Shown here piece by piece: positions 19,159 through 27,838 of a stretch of DNA of 64,000 nt (positions are counted from its first letter, which is position 1; each line of letters begins with the position of its first letter). The DNA comes from Phycisphaerae bacterium. GTDB taxonomy: Bacteria > Planctomycetota > Phycisphaerae > Phycisphaerales > SM1A02. The notes under the pieces were generated by a model. That model worked only from the letters and a program-made list of their open reading frames with translations, searched no databases and had not been told where the DNA came from. Made by a program: the position numbers and the translations under genes. The stretch covers positions 1-64,000 of the forward strand of contig JAEUIU010000060.1 of assembly GCA_016795065.1 (NCBI GenBank), given 5' to 3'.

Positions 19159-19508
19159 TGGGTCACTTCCCTTTCGGCCGCGGGGTCGGCGCTGAGTCCC
19201 CGTCGAAATGCGATGCGAGTCGGTTGTCCGTTCGCTCCGCTTGCATGCGCAACGCTACGTCTGGTTCGCAGCGGAGCCACGACCTGCATCGCACTGTTGA
19301 CTCGTTTCGGCGGATCGCCCTACACCAATCGAAGACGCGCTCCGCCCTCGCACTCGCGCGGACGCAGCGGTTTCGGGCAATCGCCTCAGGGAAGCCGACG
19401 CGAAGCGCAGGTAGGTTCTCGCATGTCAGGCGAAGGCCAAGCGCTTCGCCATCGTTTCGTCACACCGGGCCCCGCCAATGGGCAACACAACCGTGGAGTC
19501 ATGACATC
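19159..19508. other. Shared upstream region of divergent stress genes
   Basis: A 350-bp gap between the divergent genes at 19158 (minus) and 19509 (plus). It must hold promoters for both directions. I see a TTGACT hexamer on the plus strand near 19295 but no convincing -10 partner, and no hairpin or gene. The GGAG site for the plus gene is at 19495-19498. Confidence 0.5.
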
Positions 19509-19769
19509 ATGTCGAAAGCCGAACCAGTCGCAGACATCGATACGATCAAGGCGGACCTCGCCGCATTGCGGGACGATTTCAGCTCGATCGCCTCAGCCCG
19601 CATGCGGGACGGAGCGGTCTCCGTGCGAAAGGCCGCCAAGGCCGTCCAGGAGAGCGCCGCCAGCGCGGTGGATCGCTTGGACCACTTCATCGCCGAGCGC
19701 CCGTTGACGTCCGTTCTCATCGCCTTTGGGGCGGGAGTGCTTACCGCGCTGATGGTTCGTCGACGCTGA
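19509..19769 (+). CDS. ElaB/YqjD-like tail-anchored protein (DUF883-type)
   Basis: The 86-residue product has an amphipathic helical region rich in Ala and charged residues (IDTIKADLAALRDDFSSIA) and a C-terminal membrane segment (LTSVLIAFGAGVLTALMVRRR). This is the typical layout of ElaB/YqjD/YgaM proteins, some of which bind ribosomes at the inner membrane in stationary phase. A GGAG box lies 10 nt upstream. It probably forms a pair with the next gene. Confidence 0.75.
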   Translation: MSKAEPVADIDTIKADLAALRDDFSSIASARMRDGAVSVRKAAKAVQESAASAVDRLDHFIAERPLTSVLIAFGAGVLTALMVRRR

Positions 19770-19843
19770 TTCGACGCCACCAGGTCATCGTTCCGCTCAC
19801 CGGTGCATTCTCTCGGCCCACTCCAGCATCGAGGCTCTCCGCC

Positions 19844-20140
19844 GTGATCAACTCCATGTCGGCCGTCATTCGACTCCTGTTGCGCACGACCGATCTGGTC
19901 GAAGCCCAAGGCCGTTCGCTTCGCCGCGTCGTGACCGAGATCGCGCTCTCCTTTGCGATCATGCTCGCGGCGGCGGGACTGGGATTGGTCGCCTGCACCA
20001 CCGCCGCCGCCTCGCTCACCCTTGCGTTGGCGTCGGTCATGCCGTTGGCGGCTGCATTGGCGTTGGTCGCGGGTGTGGTTGGGATTGCGACCCTGATTGC
20101 GGGTTTCGTCGCGGTTCGCCTATCAAACGCGCGACGGTAG
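19844..20140 (+). CDS. Small two-helix membrane protein, holin-superfamily-III-like
   Basis: The 98-residue product begins with GTG (19844); an in-frame ATG at 19856 is an alternative. An amphipathic N-terminus (RLLLRTTDLVEAQGRSLRRVVTE) is followed by two long hydrophobic helices (about residues 33-58 and 63-92). This resembles 'phage holin family' proteins that often sit beside ElaB/YqjD genes in stress loci, so a role in the envelope rather than in lysis is likely. Confidence 0.6.
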   Translation: MINSMSAVIRLLLRTTDLVEAQGRSLRRVVTEIALSFAIMLAAAGLGLVACTTAAASLTLALASVMPLAAALALVAGVVGIATLIAGFVAVRLSNARR

Positions 20141-20212
20141 CCAGTCGGTCTACGTCAAGTGGGGCTTGTACGGGGTTCAGGATTCCAATTGGCCTGGTTC
20201 GAGGCGCGGTCG

Positions 20213-21907
20213 CTAATCCCCCCAAGCACCCAAGAGTATGCCGAGGTCAACGCCGCCGACGGATCCGTCACCATTGAGGTCGGCGCTCAGCAGCGTGCCG
20301 AGGCTTGACCATTGACCAAGCAGGATAGCCAGGTCCGCCGCATCGACTGACCCGTCAAGATTGATGTCCCCGGTCCTTGCCGTTCCGCTATTGGAGACGA
20401 GCTTGATGATGTCGGCGTTCTCGTCCACCAAGACGAGGTCTATGTCGCCGTCATTATCCAAGTCGGTTGGGAGGATGCAGGACGCCGCAAGTGGCGAATC
20501 GAACTCAAGGAGCGTCGTGAATGTCCCGTTCCCGCCATTTCGGAGAATGCGCCAGTCGCCGCCGAAGCTCGAGAGGCCCCAGTCGAGGTCTCCGTCACCA
20601 TCGAGATCCATCAGGTCGGTCGCCACCACTTGTGGATCCACCGGATAGGGAACGGCCGTCCCGAGGGTGCCGTTTCCATTGCCGAGGAGAATCGCCCCAT
20701 TTGGGGTAGCACCATTGGCCACGGCGACATCTTCAAAGCCGTCACCATTCACGTCGCCAACACTCAACATCCACGGCGCCCCGGCCGCAGCCTTGACGAT
20801 CGGCGCGGCGAAGGACCCATTGCCGAGACCCAGCCGGACGATGATGGTCGCCGATGATTGGGCACCGATCACCAGGTCGAAGATGCCATCGTTGTTCATG
20901 TCACCGCACGTCAACGGCCACTCGGTAACGCCACCCCCATCGAAGTTGGTGACGCGGCCGAAAACGCCGTTCCCTTGGTTGATCGAGAGTGAGACGTTTC
21001 CCGCGAAAGGATTGGCAGCGGCCACGTCGAAATCCCCGTCGCCGTCAACATCCAATGCCGCGACGCCAACCGTGGTCGATGCGGTCGTCGAGATGGACTG
21101 CACCGGGCCGAACGTCCCGTCGCCTTGTCCAAGAAGGACGCCGATGGTGCCATCGCCATAGTGGCCGACCACAATATCGGTGTTCCCGTCGTGATCGAAG
21201 TCAGCGAAGTCGCTCGGGCTGGGCGTATCGCCGCAATGGGCTGTCGGCTCGACGATGGGCCCTAGCGCAACCGTCCCGTTGGCGGCGTTGGGGAAAACTC
21301 GAATGTCATCGGTCCCCTCGTTGGCCAACACCACATCGGCGAAGCCGTCGTGGTTGAGGTCGGCGGGGTTTCCGCCATAGGGCACCGAGGATTCATGCGC
21401 GATGTTGGTCGACAACGTGTTCACGATCGCAAGGGAAAGGGGCGATGCCCTGACCCGCGTGGTGAATCGGAACGCATAGCCGGCTGACCTCATGGGGGAC
21501 CCGTCGGCTGCCACGAGGTCGTGCGAGAGAAGGACCGTGACCGGCTCACCCCAGAAAAAGGGAGCATCGGGGACAAGTGAGACCGTGGCATTCCCGTCGC
21601 TGAAGACGAAGTTGCCCGAAACGGTCCCACTGGTGCGGGCGAACGCCCAAAAGCTGTCGGAGGTCACGCTTGCGGGAAGCACGGGGCGATCAAAGTGCAC
21701 AGTGATCGGCGTGACCACCGGCGCGTGCACGGTCGCGTTCTTGGGCGACACGGACAGGACGGACAGCTCGGCTGCCCACGCCCCTCGGGTGATTCCGCTA
21801 AGCACGAGGCCACTCACCAAGAGCAAGAGCGTTGCGAGCGCCGAACGACTAGCTCGCTCGTTCGAGGGCGACGGGACCACGTGCTGCGTGCTGCTTTGGA
21901 CACACAT
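20213..21907 (-). CDS. Secreted FG-GAP/VCBS repeat protein with Ig-like domain and dockerin-like tail
   Basis: The start at 21907 directly follows a strong GGAGGTGGAG site; an upstream in-frame ATG at 21964 is less likely. The 564-residue product has a signal peptide (ALATLLLLVSGLVLSGITRGAWA). A Big_5-like Ig domain (about residues 50-155) comes next, then about seven FG-GAP/VCBS repeats forming a probable beta-propeller (DLNHDGFADVVLAN, DFDHDGNTDIVVGH, DVDGDGDFDVAAAN, DMNNDGIFDLVIGA, DVNGDGFEDVAVAN, DLDGDGDLDWGLS, DLDNDGDIDLVLVD). The C-terminus carries the paired dockerin-like tail. It is an extracellular, Ca2+-dependent surface protein of unknown ligand. Confidence 0.85.
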   Translation of the reverse strand: MCVQSSTQHVVPSPSNERASRSALATLLLLVSGLVLSGITRGAWAAELSVLSVSPKNATVHAPVVTPITVHFDRPVLPASVTSDSFWAFARTSGTVSGNFVFSDGNATVSLVPDAPFFWGEPVTVLLSHDLVAADGSPMRSAGYAFRFTTRVRASPLSLAIVNTLSTNIAHESSVPYGGNPADLNHDGFADVVLANEGTDDIRVFPNAANGTVALGPIVEPTAHCGDTPSPSDFADFDHDGNTDIVVGHYGDGTIGVLLGQGDGTFGPVQSISTTASTTVGVAALDVDGDGDFDVAAANPFAGNVSLSINQGNGVFGRVTNFDGGGVTEWPLTCGDMNNDGIFDLVIGAQSSATIIVRLGLGNGSFAAPIVKAAAGAPWMLSVGDVNGDGFEDVAVANGATPNGAILLGNGNGTLGTAVPYPVDPQVVATDLMDLDGDGDLDWGLSSFGGDWRILRNGGNGTFTTLLEFDSPLAASCILPTDLDNDGDIDLVLVDENADIIKLVSNSGTARTGDINLDGSVDAADLAILLGQWSSLGTLLSADLNGDGSVGGVDLGILLGAWGD

Positions 21908-22120
21908 CGACTCCACCTCCACCGATGCTGGGGATTCCATCTCTGATTCAATCCGGGCCGCCACGCGGCACTGAAGGAGAAGCTACAGCGCCACGATGGC
22001 ACCTCCCGATTTCTAGGCACTTTTTCCGAAAGATTCTCAATGCGTCGCGCGGAGCTTGCCGCTGTGGACACGTTCCCCCGCATCGAGGCCTTCGCGCCAG
22101 CTTGCGGCTCGCCGCACCGC

Positions 22121-22393
22121 TCAAACGCCTCGAACGTGAATCGAGTATGCCGCAAGCGCCGCCGCCATGCAGAGATAGAAACCCCAATGGAGCAAGCGAT
22201 CCAGTCCCTTGCGGCGTGACGGCGACGATGGGCATCGCCCAACTCCGAAATCGAAGTGTGCACGTCCTCGCGCGTCGTCCACCGGACGCCCTGAACGCTC
22301 CCGGAGAACGCTCAGGAGAATCAGCCTCGCAATCCGCAAGGCGATGATTCCCCCTGCGGTCACGGCAAGAATGCGGGCAATCGTCAGCCACAT
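22121..22393 (-). CDS. Small two-helix membrane protein, uncharacterised
   Basis: A 90-residue frame starting MWLTIARILAVTAGGIIALRI has one hydrophobic helix at the N-terminus and a second near the C-terminus (GFYLCMAAALAAYSIH). A basic/His-containing loop joins them. No ribosome site or family was recognised. The membrane pattern and its position in an otherwise empty gap between two large secreted-protein genes support it only moderately. Confidence 0.45.
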   Translation of the reverse strand: MWLTIARILAVTAGGIIALRIARLILLSVLRERSGRPVDDARGRAHFDFGVGRCPSSPSRRKGLDRLLHWGFYLCMAAALAAYSIHVRGV

Positions 22394-22533
22394 ACAGGCG
22401 AGCGTATCGAATCCGATGCCACGCCGGGAGCCGGTCGCTCCGCGGCGAACCTCTCCCCCGATTGGGAGTTCCGTGCAGACCGACGAGAGAGCCATTCGCC
22501 TCGGTCGATGGCACTGAAACGCTCCGACGGACC

Positions 22534-25500
22534 CTAGTCCCAAGCTCCAAGGAGAAGCGCGAGGTCCGCCGCACCGACCGTGCCGTCCCCATTCAGGTCC
22601 GCCGATCCTCCGGTTGCCCCCCACGCTCCCAGCAGGATGGCAAGATCAGGCGCCGCCACCGTCCCGTCGCCGTCGAGGTCACCGAGCATCACCGCCTGAC
22701 ATGAATCAGGTATCCCGTCGCGGTCCTCGTCCGGCGCAGTGCCTCCGATGATGTCGCACCAGTCGCCAATGCCGTTTCGGTTGCAATCCTGACCGGCGAT
22801 CTCGACGATCCAGAGATCTCGCTCAGATCCAACGCCGGCCGGCGCAACGAGTCGCCCGTTGGACTCCAAAAGCACCGCGATCGCCCCGGCCGCCCCGAAC
22901 AATGCCGGTCGATCCTCCAGGCGATCGCCGTCGGTTGCCGCATCCGCCATCACGATGGCCGGAGGCAACCAGGTCTCGCCATCGTCGAGGCTGGCTGAGG
23001 TCATCAAGTCCAGGTCGCTTCCGTGCAGAGCGTTTGCCGCCCCTGTCATGCGCCAGACGATTCGCCATTGCGAACCGTCGCGAGCCAGATCCGGAACCCC
23101 CTGATCAAGCGTGTCGTCACCCGAGATCACTGCGGCCGGTAGCCAGACGCCGGCGCCGGTCCGTCGACGGGCCACCACGTCCCGATCGGCGAGGGTGCTG
23201 CCAATCGCACCTTGCGACGACCAGGTCATGACGAAACCGCCAACCCCGTCACCTTCGACCGCCGCATCGCTGTCCGCCCGATCCCCATCACTCTCTGCCG
23301 AAGGGTTCACCGCGAAAACGGGTCCCCAGGTAAGGCCGTCATCAACGCTGACCGTCCCGTGGATGTCCAGGTCCGAGGCGCTTTCGCCCGAGAGTGGATT
23401 CCGCGACTGCCACACCACAAGCCATCGTCCCTGCCCGCCGTAGGCAACGCGCGGCTCGATGTCCTCAAGGGAATCTGTCACGGCGTTGGAATGAAGCGGA
23501 GTCGGGGTCGTCCACGTCGCACCCCCATCAACGCTGCGGGTGACGGCGATATCGCCATCACCGCCAGTTCCTGGAAGCGTCTTCGATTGCCAGACCGCGA
23601 TGGCCACTCGGCCAGTTCCCTCATCCGGGTGACCAGCTAGGTCGGGTGTCTGTTCCGGCGCGATGTCGCTCAGGGCATCGGCACGCACGTAGGTCGGGGC
23701 CGTCCACGTTGCCCCAGCGTCGAAGGAGCGGGCGATGTGAATCTCCCGGAAGCTCGTTGCACCTGGTTGATTCAGCTTCGCCGTGCTCGACCAGATGATG
23801 GCGATCACGCCGTCGCCCAACGAGGCCGTGTGGATACTCAGGTCACCGCCGATATTGGTCGCTGCGGTCGGAACGACTGCGGAAGGGGCACTCCACGTTC
23901 GCCCCAGGTCGATCGACCTCGCCGCAAACACCTCGCCATCGTTTCCCCACTCACCCCCCGTGCGCCGCCACGCGGCAACCACGATCGGGCTCATTGGGTC
24001 AACCGCCGTCACCGAAGGGGTCAGATCCTCAACCGCGTCGACCCCGGCATCGGTGTTGACGGCCGCCGGCGGAGCAATGCCCTCGTGCCATTGGCAATCG
24101 TCGGGCACGCGATCGCCATTGCAATCCGGCGAGAAACCGACAAGCACGTCGTACCCATCAATTATGCCGTTCCCGTTGCAATCGGGATCACATTCGTCGG
24201 GCACCCAGTTTCCGTCGATGTCTCCGCTCGTCCCGTCAGCTATGTCACAGATGTCAAGGGTGCCGTTTCCGTTGCAATCCAGCGTCGGAAGGCTGGCCTC
24301 CTCGCACCCGTCGAGCGTCCCGTTCCCATTGCAGTCCAACTGTGGGTTGTCCATGATCTGGCATTCGTCCGGAACGCCATCTTCGTCGCAATCGGCGGAA
24401 CTGCCTTGCTGGATGTCGTACCCGTCGGCGAACCCGTTGACGTTGCAGTCGGGGTCACACTCGTCCGGAATGCTGTTGTGGTCGAGGTCTCCGCTTTGGC
24501 CGCTCACCAGATCACAGACGTCGGGCAACCCGTTCCGGTTGCAGTCGTTGGTCGGGCTTCCCCCGCTCTCGCAGACGTCGAGACTTCCGTTTCCGTTGCA
24601 GTCGGTGAAGCCGTTTGCTAAGTCACATTCGTCGGGGACATTGTTCGCATTGCAATCTTGGCTGGTCCCGGTGGCAATATCGTCGGCGTCCCCGATGCCG
24701 TTGCCGTTGCAATCGACCGGAACGCACTCGAGGCAATCGAGTGACTCTGCGAATGGGATGATCTGACCTGCCGTGGGCGAGGACTGGAAGGTGTTGGCGC
24801 AGAGGATGAACAGGTGCATCGTCGATGGGGGCGCCACGCAGATGCAATGCGTCGCGCTCCAAAGATGCCCGAGCTCATGGGCACTCAGGTCCGTCGAACA
24901 GGCCAGCGTGCCATCGAAGTCGGATTGCACCAGGCAGTAGGAATTGGGAACGTCGCAGATCTTGCCGAGTCCATAGGCATAGCCGACGACGTTGCCCACC
25001 AGCTCCTTGCCGGTGAAAAGCTGTGCAACGTCTCGCTCGACGGCAGTCTGGTTGACATTCCATTCCTGGCGGAACTGGCCGATGAGCGTGGCGTGGGCAT
25101 TCGACGTGTACGGCGCACCGGGCTCGGTGCGGACAAGGATCGTCGTAAGCCGGTGAGCGATGCCCACATCCGACTCGTACTGGAGATTCATCACGTTGGT
25201 CACCAGTTCAACTCGGGCGACCACCGCCGCAACGTCGCTACCCTGCGCCGTGAAGTACTCAAAGTCGGCATCGCACGCCATCTCGGCGATGCAGGTCTGG
25301 TTCACCGGCGGTGCGGCATCGCTGGCGACGCCACCTTCCTCACTGAGCATGGCATCCTGCATGCCACATGCCCCGGGCGACAACGGCGGAGCGACTGCTC
25401 GCACCACATAGGCACTCGGCGTGGCCGTGCCAAGCGGAGCGATCTCCACCCGTGAACCGTCGGGCCGTAGGAACAAACCATGAAGGCCGCCCTGCCCAAA

Positions 25501-25845
25501 GGCGCCCGCGAATCGCACGCCCGATCCATCCAGCGCGACGCCTCTCACAGTCGACGGCGGCGCGACCGGCGCAACCGTTCGGCCTCGACCACGGGCCACC
25601 TGCACCGAGAATGACTCCGCCCGCACGGAGTGAGGCCAGAGCCGAAAAGGAACCTCGCGCTGGCCGTGCTCATCCAGCAAGGGGAGGAGGTGAATCCCAG
25701 GCTCGACGACCCGCCCGTCGATCGGGAGCTCAATCGGCGGCAAGGCGAACAACGCCTCACGCGTCGGACTCTCCGCCCGGACCGGTCCGGTCCACGCTGA
25801 GGTCAGGAGAACGATTGCCCCAAGGAGGTGTCGCTGAGGAGACAT
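22534..25845 (-). CDS. Large secreted metzincin metalloprotease with calcium repeats, Asp-box repeats and dockerin-like tail
   Basis: The start at 25845 (MSPQRHLLGAIVLL) gives a signal peptide; the mature protein is about 1080 residues. Domains in order: a propeptide-like N-terminus (about 25-180); a reprolysin-type catalytic domain with HELGHLWSATH (HExxHxxxxxH, about residue 330); ten or so 'DCNGNGxxDxxD' thrombospondin-type-3-like Ca2+ repeats (about 390-600); five Asp-box-containing repeats typical of sialidase-like propellers (SxDxGxTW: SIDLGRTW, SFDAGATW, SVDGGATW, SVDDGLTW, SLDDGETW, about 625-990); further Ca2+ repeats; and the paired dockerin-like tail (DLDGDGTVAAPDLAILLGAW, DLNGDGTVGAADLALLLGAW). 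The metzincin Gly (HExxHxxG) is Ser here. Confidence 0.85.
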   Translation of the reverse strand: MSPQRHLLGAIVLLTSAWTGPVRAESPTREALFALPPIELPIDGRVVEPGIHLLPLLDEHGQREVPFRLWPHSVRAESFSVQVARGRGRTVAPVAPPSTVRGVALDGSGVRFAGAFGQGGLHGLFLRPDGSRVEIAPLGTATPSAYVVRAVAPPLSPGACGMQDAMLSEEGGVASDAAPPVNQTCIAEMACDADFEYFTAQGSDVAAVVARVELVTNVMNLQYESDVGIAHRLTTILVRTEPGAPYTSNAHATLIGQFRQEWNVNQTAVERDVAQLFTGKELVGNVVGYAYGLGKICDVPNSYCLVQSDFDGTLACSTDLSAHELGHLWSATHCICVAPPSTMHLFILCANTFQSSPTAGQIIPFAESLDCLECVPVDCNGNGIGDADDIATGTSQDCNANNVPDECDLANGFTDCNGNGSLDVCESGGSPTNDCNRNGLPDVCDLVSGQSGDLDHNSIPDECDPDCNVNGFADGYDIQQGSSADCDEDGVPDECQIMDNPQLDCNGNGTLDGCEEASLPTLDCNGNGTLDICDIADGTSGDIDGNWVPDECDPDCNGNGIIDGYDVLVGFSPDCNGDRVPDDCQWHEGIAPPAAVNTDAGVDAVEDLTPSVTAVDPMSPIVVAAWRRTGGEWGNDGEVFAARSIDLGRTWSAPSAVVPTAATNIGGDLSIHTASLGDGVIAIIWSSTAKLNQPGATSFREIHIARSFDAGATWTAPTYVRADALSDIAPEQTPDLAGHPDEGTGRVAIAVWQSKTLPGTGGDGDIAVTRSVDGGATWTTPTPLHSNAVTDSLEDIEPRVAYGGQGRWLVVWQSRNPLSGESASDLDIHGTVSVDDGLTWGPVFAVNPSAESDGDRADSDAAVEGDGVGGFVMTWSSQGAIGSTLADRDVVARRRTGAGVWLPAAVISGDDTLDQGVPDLARDGSQWRIVWRMTGAANALHGSDLDLMTSASLDDGETWLPPAIVMADAATDGDRLEDRPALFGAAGAIAVLLESNGRLVAPAGVGSERDLWIVEIAGQDCNRNGIGDWCDIIGGTAPDEDRDGIPDSCQAVMLGDLDGDGTVAAPDLAILLGAWGATGGSADLNGDGTVGAADLALLLGAWD

Positions 25846-25953
25846 GGGACTCCGGGTCGGAAGGGCCGAGATGCGCGGGGAGGGATAGTGGGAGTGGCCG
25901 CCGTCGGCAACAGGTGCATCGTGCCCTCGGGAAAGCCCATGGGCAAGAGAAAC

Positions 25954-25983
25954 GCCCCCACACGGCGAAGGTCGTGCGGGGGC
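25954..25983 (-). terminator. Hairpin terminator after the 26040-26798 gene
   Basis: On the minus strand GCCCCCgCACG pairs with CGTGtGGGGGC around a 7-nt loop and is followed by GTTTCTCTT. It separates the ccm-linked operon from the metzincin gene, which starts at 25845. Confidence 0.7.
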
Positions 25984-26039
25984 GGTCGGATTGCCGGAGC
26001 CAGCCGTCGGCGAAACGGCCTTCGTTGGCGTTCTCGCTC

Positions 26040-26798
26040 CTACTTCGAAGTCGGAGCAAGAACCGACGGCGGCGGAAGGTACTGGGCGGGAATCGGCGAT
26101 GCCTGGGTCTCCGCGCCCCACAGCACGCTGGCGATCCACCAGCGCTCGCCGTCAAACACAAGCTGGAAGCTGTTCAGGCCGCGACTGTACGGCGTGTGCT
26201 CTTCGAGATGGCGACGCGATTCGTAGGTGCTGAAGACCTGGGCGATGTTGCCGAAGATGTCGGTCTTCCGATTCACTTCCTTCTCGTAGTAGCCGCCCTT
26301 CTCGAAATATTTGCGGTTCGCTTCGATGTAGTCGTCGATCTTGAGGACGATGGGCAGCAGCCGGTTGCCAGCAAGGCGCGTCGAGAAGAGTTGCGTCTCG
26401 GGAAGCATGAGCGACCGAAGGCGATTCCAGTCGCGGGCCTCGCCCTTCGCTCCGGAGACCGTGGCGTAGTAAGCGGTGACGATCGCGTCGACGGACTTCA
26501 CGTCCTCGGGCTTGCCGAGTGGCCAATCGGGCGAGAGAACGAGCTCGGGGTTCTCGCCAGGCATCGGCGGGTGGCCAGCCGGCACCTGTCCGGGTGCCGG
26601 ATGCCCGCTCGGAAGTCCGGGCAACGCTGGAGCCTGTGGCTGGCCCCCTGATGATGGCGGCACCGCGGGGTGATTCGGCGGAATCGTCGGTTGCGATGGC
26701 GGGGCGGCTTGGGTCTCACTCTTGATCAGAGGTTGCGACGCACCCAACGACACGATGCAGGCGGCCAAGGCGAGACAGGCGGCGGTGTACTTTTTCAT
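26040..26798 (-). CDS. Secreted SnoaL/NTF2-like protein of unknown function
   Basis: The start at 26798 follows an AAGGAG box. The 252-residue product has a signal peptide (AACLALAACIVSLGAS) and a Pro-rich linker (about 25-85). An alpha/beta domain follows (about 95-235: VDAIVTAYYATVSG, RDWNRLRSLMLP, GYYEKEVNRKTDIFGNIAQVFSTYESR, SFQLVFDGERWWIASVLW) in the pattern of NTF2/DUF4440-like folds. It lies 88 bp after ccmD on the same strand, so it may be the last gene of the ccm operon. A link to cytochrome assembly is only positional. Confidence 0.7.
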   Translation of the reverse strand: MKKYTAACLALAACIVSLGASQPLIKSETQAAPPSQPTIPPNHPAVPPSSGGQPQAPALPGLPSGHPAPGQVPAGHPPMPGENPELVLSPDWPLGKPEDVKSVDAIVTAYYATVSGAKGEARDWNRLRSLMLPETQLFSTRLAGNRLLPIVLKIDDYIEANRKYFEKGGYYEKEVNRKTDIFGNIAQVFSTYESRRHLEEHTPYSRGLNSFQLVFDGERWWIASVLWGAETQASPIPAQYLPPPSVLAPTSK

Positions 26799-26886
26799 GG
26801 AATGCTCCTTCACGACGTCGCGCCGAGGTCCAGCGCACGGTTGTTCTTGAGAATGACGTGGTTCGAATAGCCAGAGTTGCTTGCGT

Positions 26887-27006
26887 TCAGGGTCGGCTTC
26901 CTCGTTGCCGCAGCGCTCGGAGTTGCCACCACAACAAGGCGCCATATCCCCAGAGAAGACCCAGCGCGACCGAATAGCCAAGCGTCAGGTAGCCGGTGCT
27001 GGTCAT
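26887..27006 (-). CDS. ccmD: Haem exporter protein D (CcmD-like)
   Basis: A 39-residue protein whose start codon overlaps the ccmC stop (ATGA). It has one membrane helix (LTLGYSVALGLLWGYGALLWW) followed by a basic tail (QLRALRQRGSRP). Size, topology and position directly after ccmC match CcmD, which helps release holo-CcmE from the CcmABC complex. Sequence conservation in this family is low, so the call rests on context. Confidence 0.75.
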   Translation of the reverse strand: MTSTGYLTLGYSVALGLLWGYGALLWWQLRALRQRGSRP

Positions 27007-27830
27007 GCGACACCTCCGGAACTTCCGCTTCCCCCGCCGCCGACTCCCGATGCGACTTCGGAGCGCGAACGTCCGGTTGAGGGGCCTGTTCGCGGCGATC
27101 GTGCCGGCGCGTCGACGGCGTTACGTAGCCGAAGCGCAGTGTTCAGCCGGAAGTTGGTGTGCACCAGGCCGATCATCATGAGGGTCACGGGCGCAAACCA
27201 CGCCAACAGGGTGTGCTTCATCGCCGGCTCGAGCGTGATCGACGATGGGTGCATGTCCGGCATGAGCTTCACGGAGAGGTACACCAGCGGCACATCCAGG
27301 AACGCAACGACGCCGTACACCGCACTCACCACTGCTCGTCGTTGCGGCGATTCGATCGCCCCGCGAACCATGGGGTAGACAACGTACAACAGCAGCAGCA
27401 CAAGGCTGAAGGTCAGGCGCGGACTCCACGTCCACCAGACCTGCCAGGCACTTCGAGCCCAGGTCATGCCGGTGAGGAGGACGATCGCACAGAAGAGGGC
27501 CGTGACCTTCCCCGCGGCATCCGCCAAGTCGTCCCACCAGAGTTGTCGTTGCCAGAGGTAGCCAACGCTGGCGATGAAGACGATGAAGGCGGCGACGAAG
27601 GTGTTGATCGCGACGGGGAGGTGGGCGTAGAAGATCTTCTGCGGCAGGCCCATCGACTTCTCGATCGGGGCATACCAGAGTGCCATCGCGAGGACCGCTG
27701 CAAAGAGCACGGCATTCAGCGCCCAGAACCAGGCGCCGAAGAGCTTCGGCCCGACGCGCGGCGAGGCGAGATTCGCCTCGTCGGCGACGGCGTGATCCGC
27801 TGGACGTTGTGCGGTGGGTGCGGGAGGCAT
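27003..27830 (-). CDS. ccmC: Haem exporter protein CcmC
   Basis: CcmC loads haem onto CcmE in the periplasm. The 275-residue inner-membrane protein has six hydrophobic helices. The tryptophan-rich motif (TWARSAWQVWWTWSPRLT, about residue 125) sits between two conserved His regions (FYAHLPVA near 69 and MHPSSITLEPAMKH near 195). The C-terminus is a disordered Ser/Gly-rich stretch, and its stop overlaps ccmD. The family typically has about 240 residues; the extra length is in both termini. Confidence 0.93.
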   Translation of the reverse strand: MPPAPTAQRPADHAVADEANLASPRVGPKLFGAWFWALNAVLFAAVLAMALWYAPIEKSMGLPQKIFYAHLPVAINTFVAAFIVFIASVGYLWQRQLWWDDLADAAGKVTALFCAIVLLTGMTWARSAWQVWWTWSPRLTFSLVLLLLYVVYPMVRGAIESPQRRAVVSAVYGVVAFLDVPLVYLSVKLMPDMHPSSITLEPAMKHTLLAWFAPVTLMMIGLVHTNFRLNTALRLRNAVDAPARSPRTGPSTGRSRSEVASGVGGGGSGSSGGVA

Positions 27831-27838
27831 GTCAATTC

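Noticed and set aside
26820-26880. GGTTCGAAT resembling a tRNA T-arm
   Set aside because: No acceptor, D or anticodon stems could be drawn around it.
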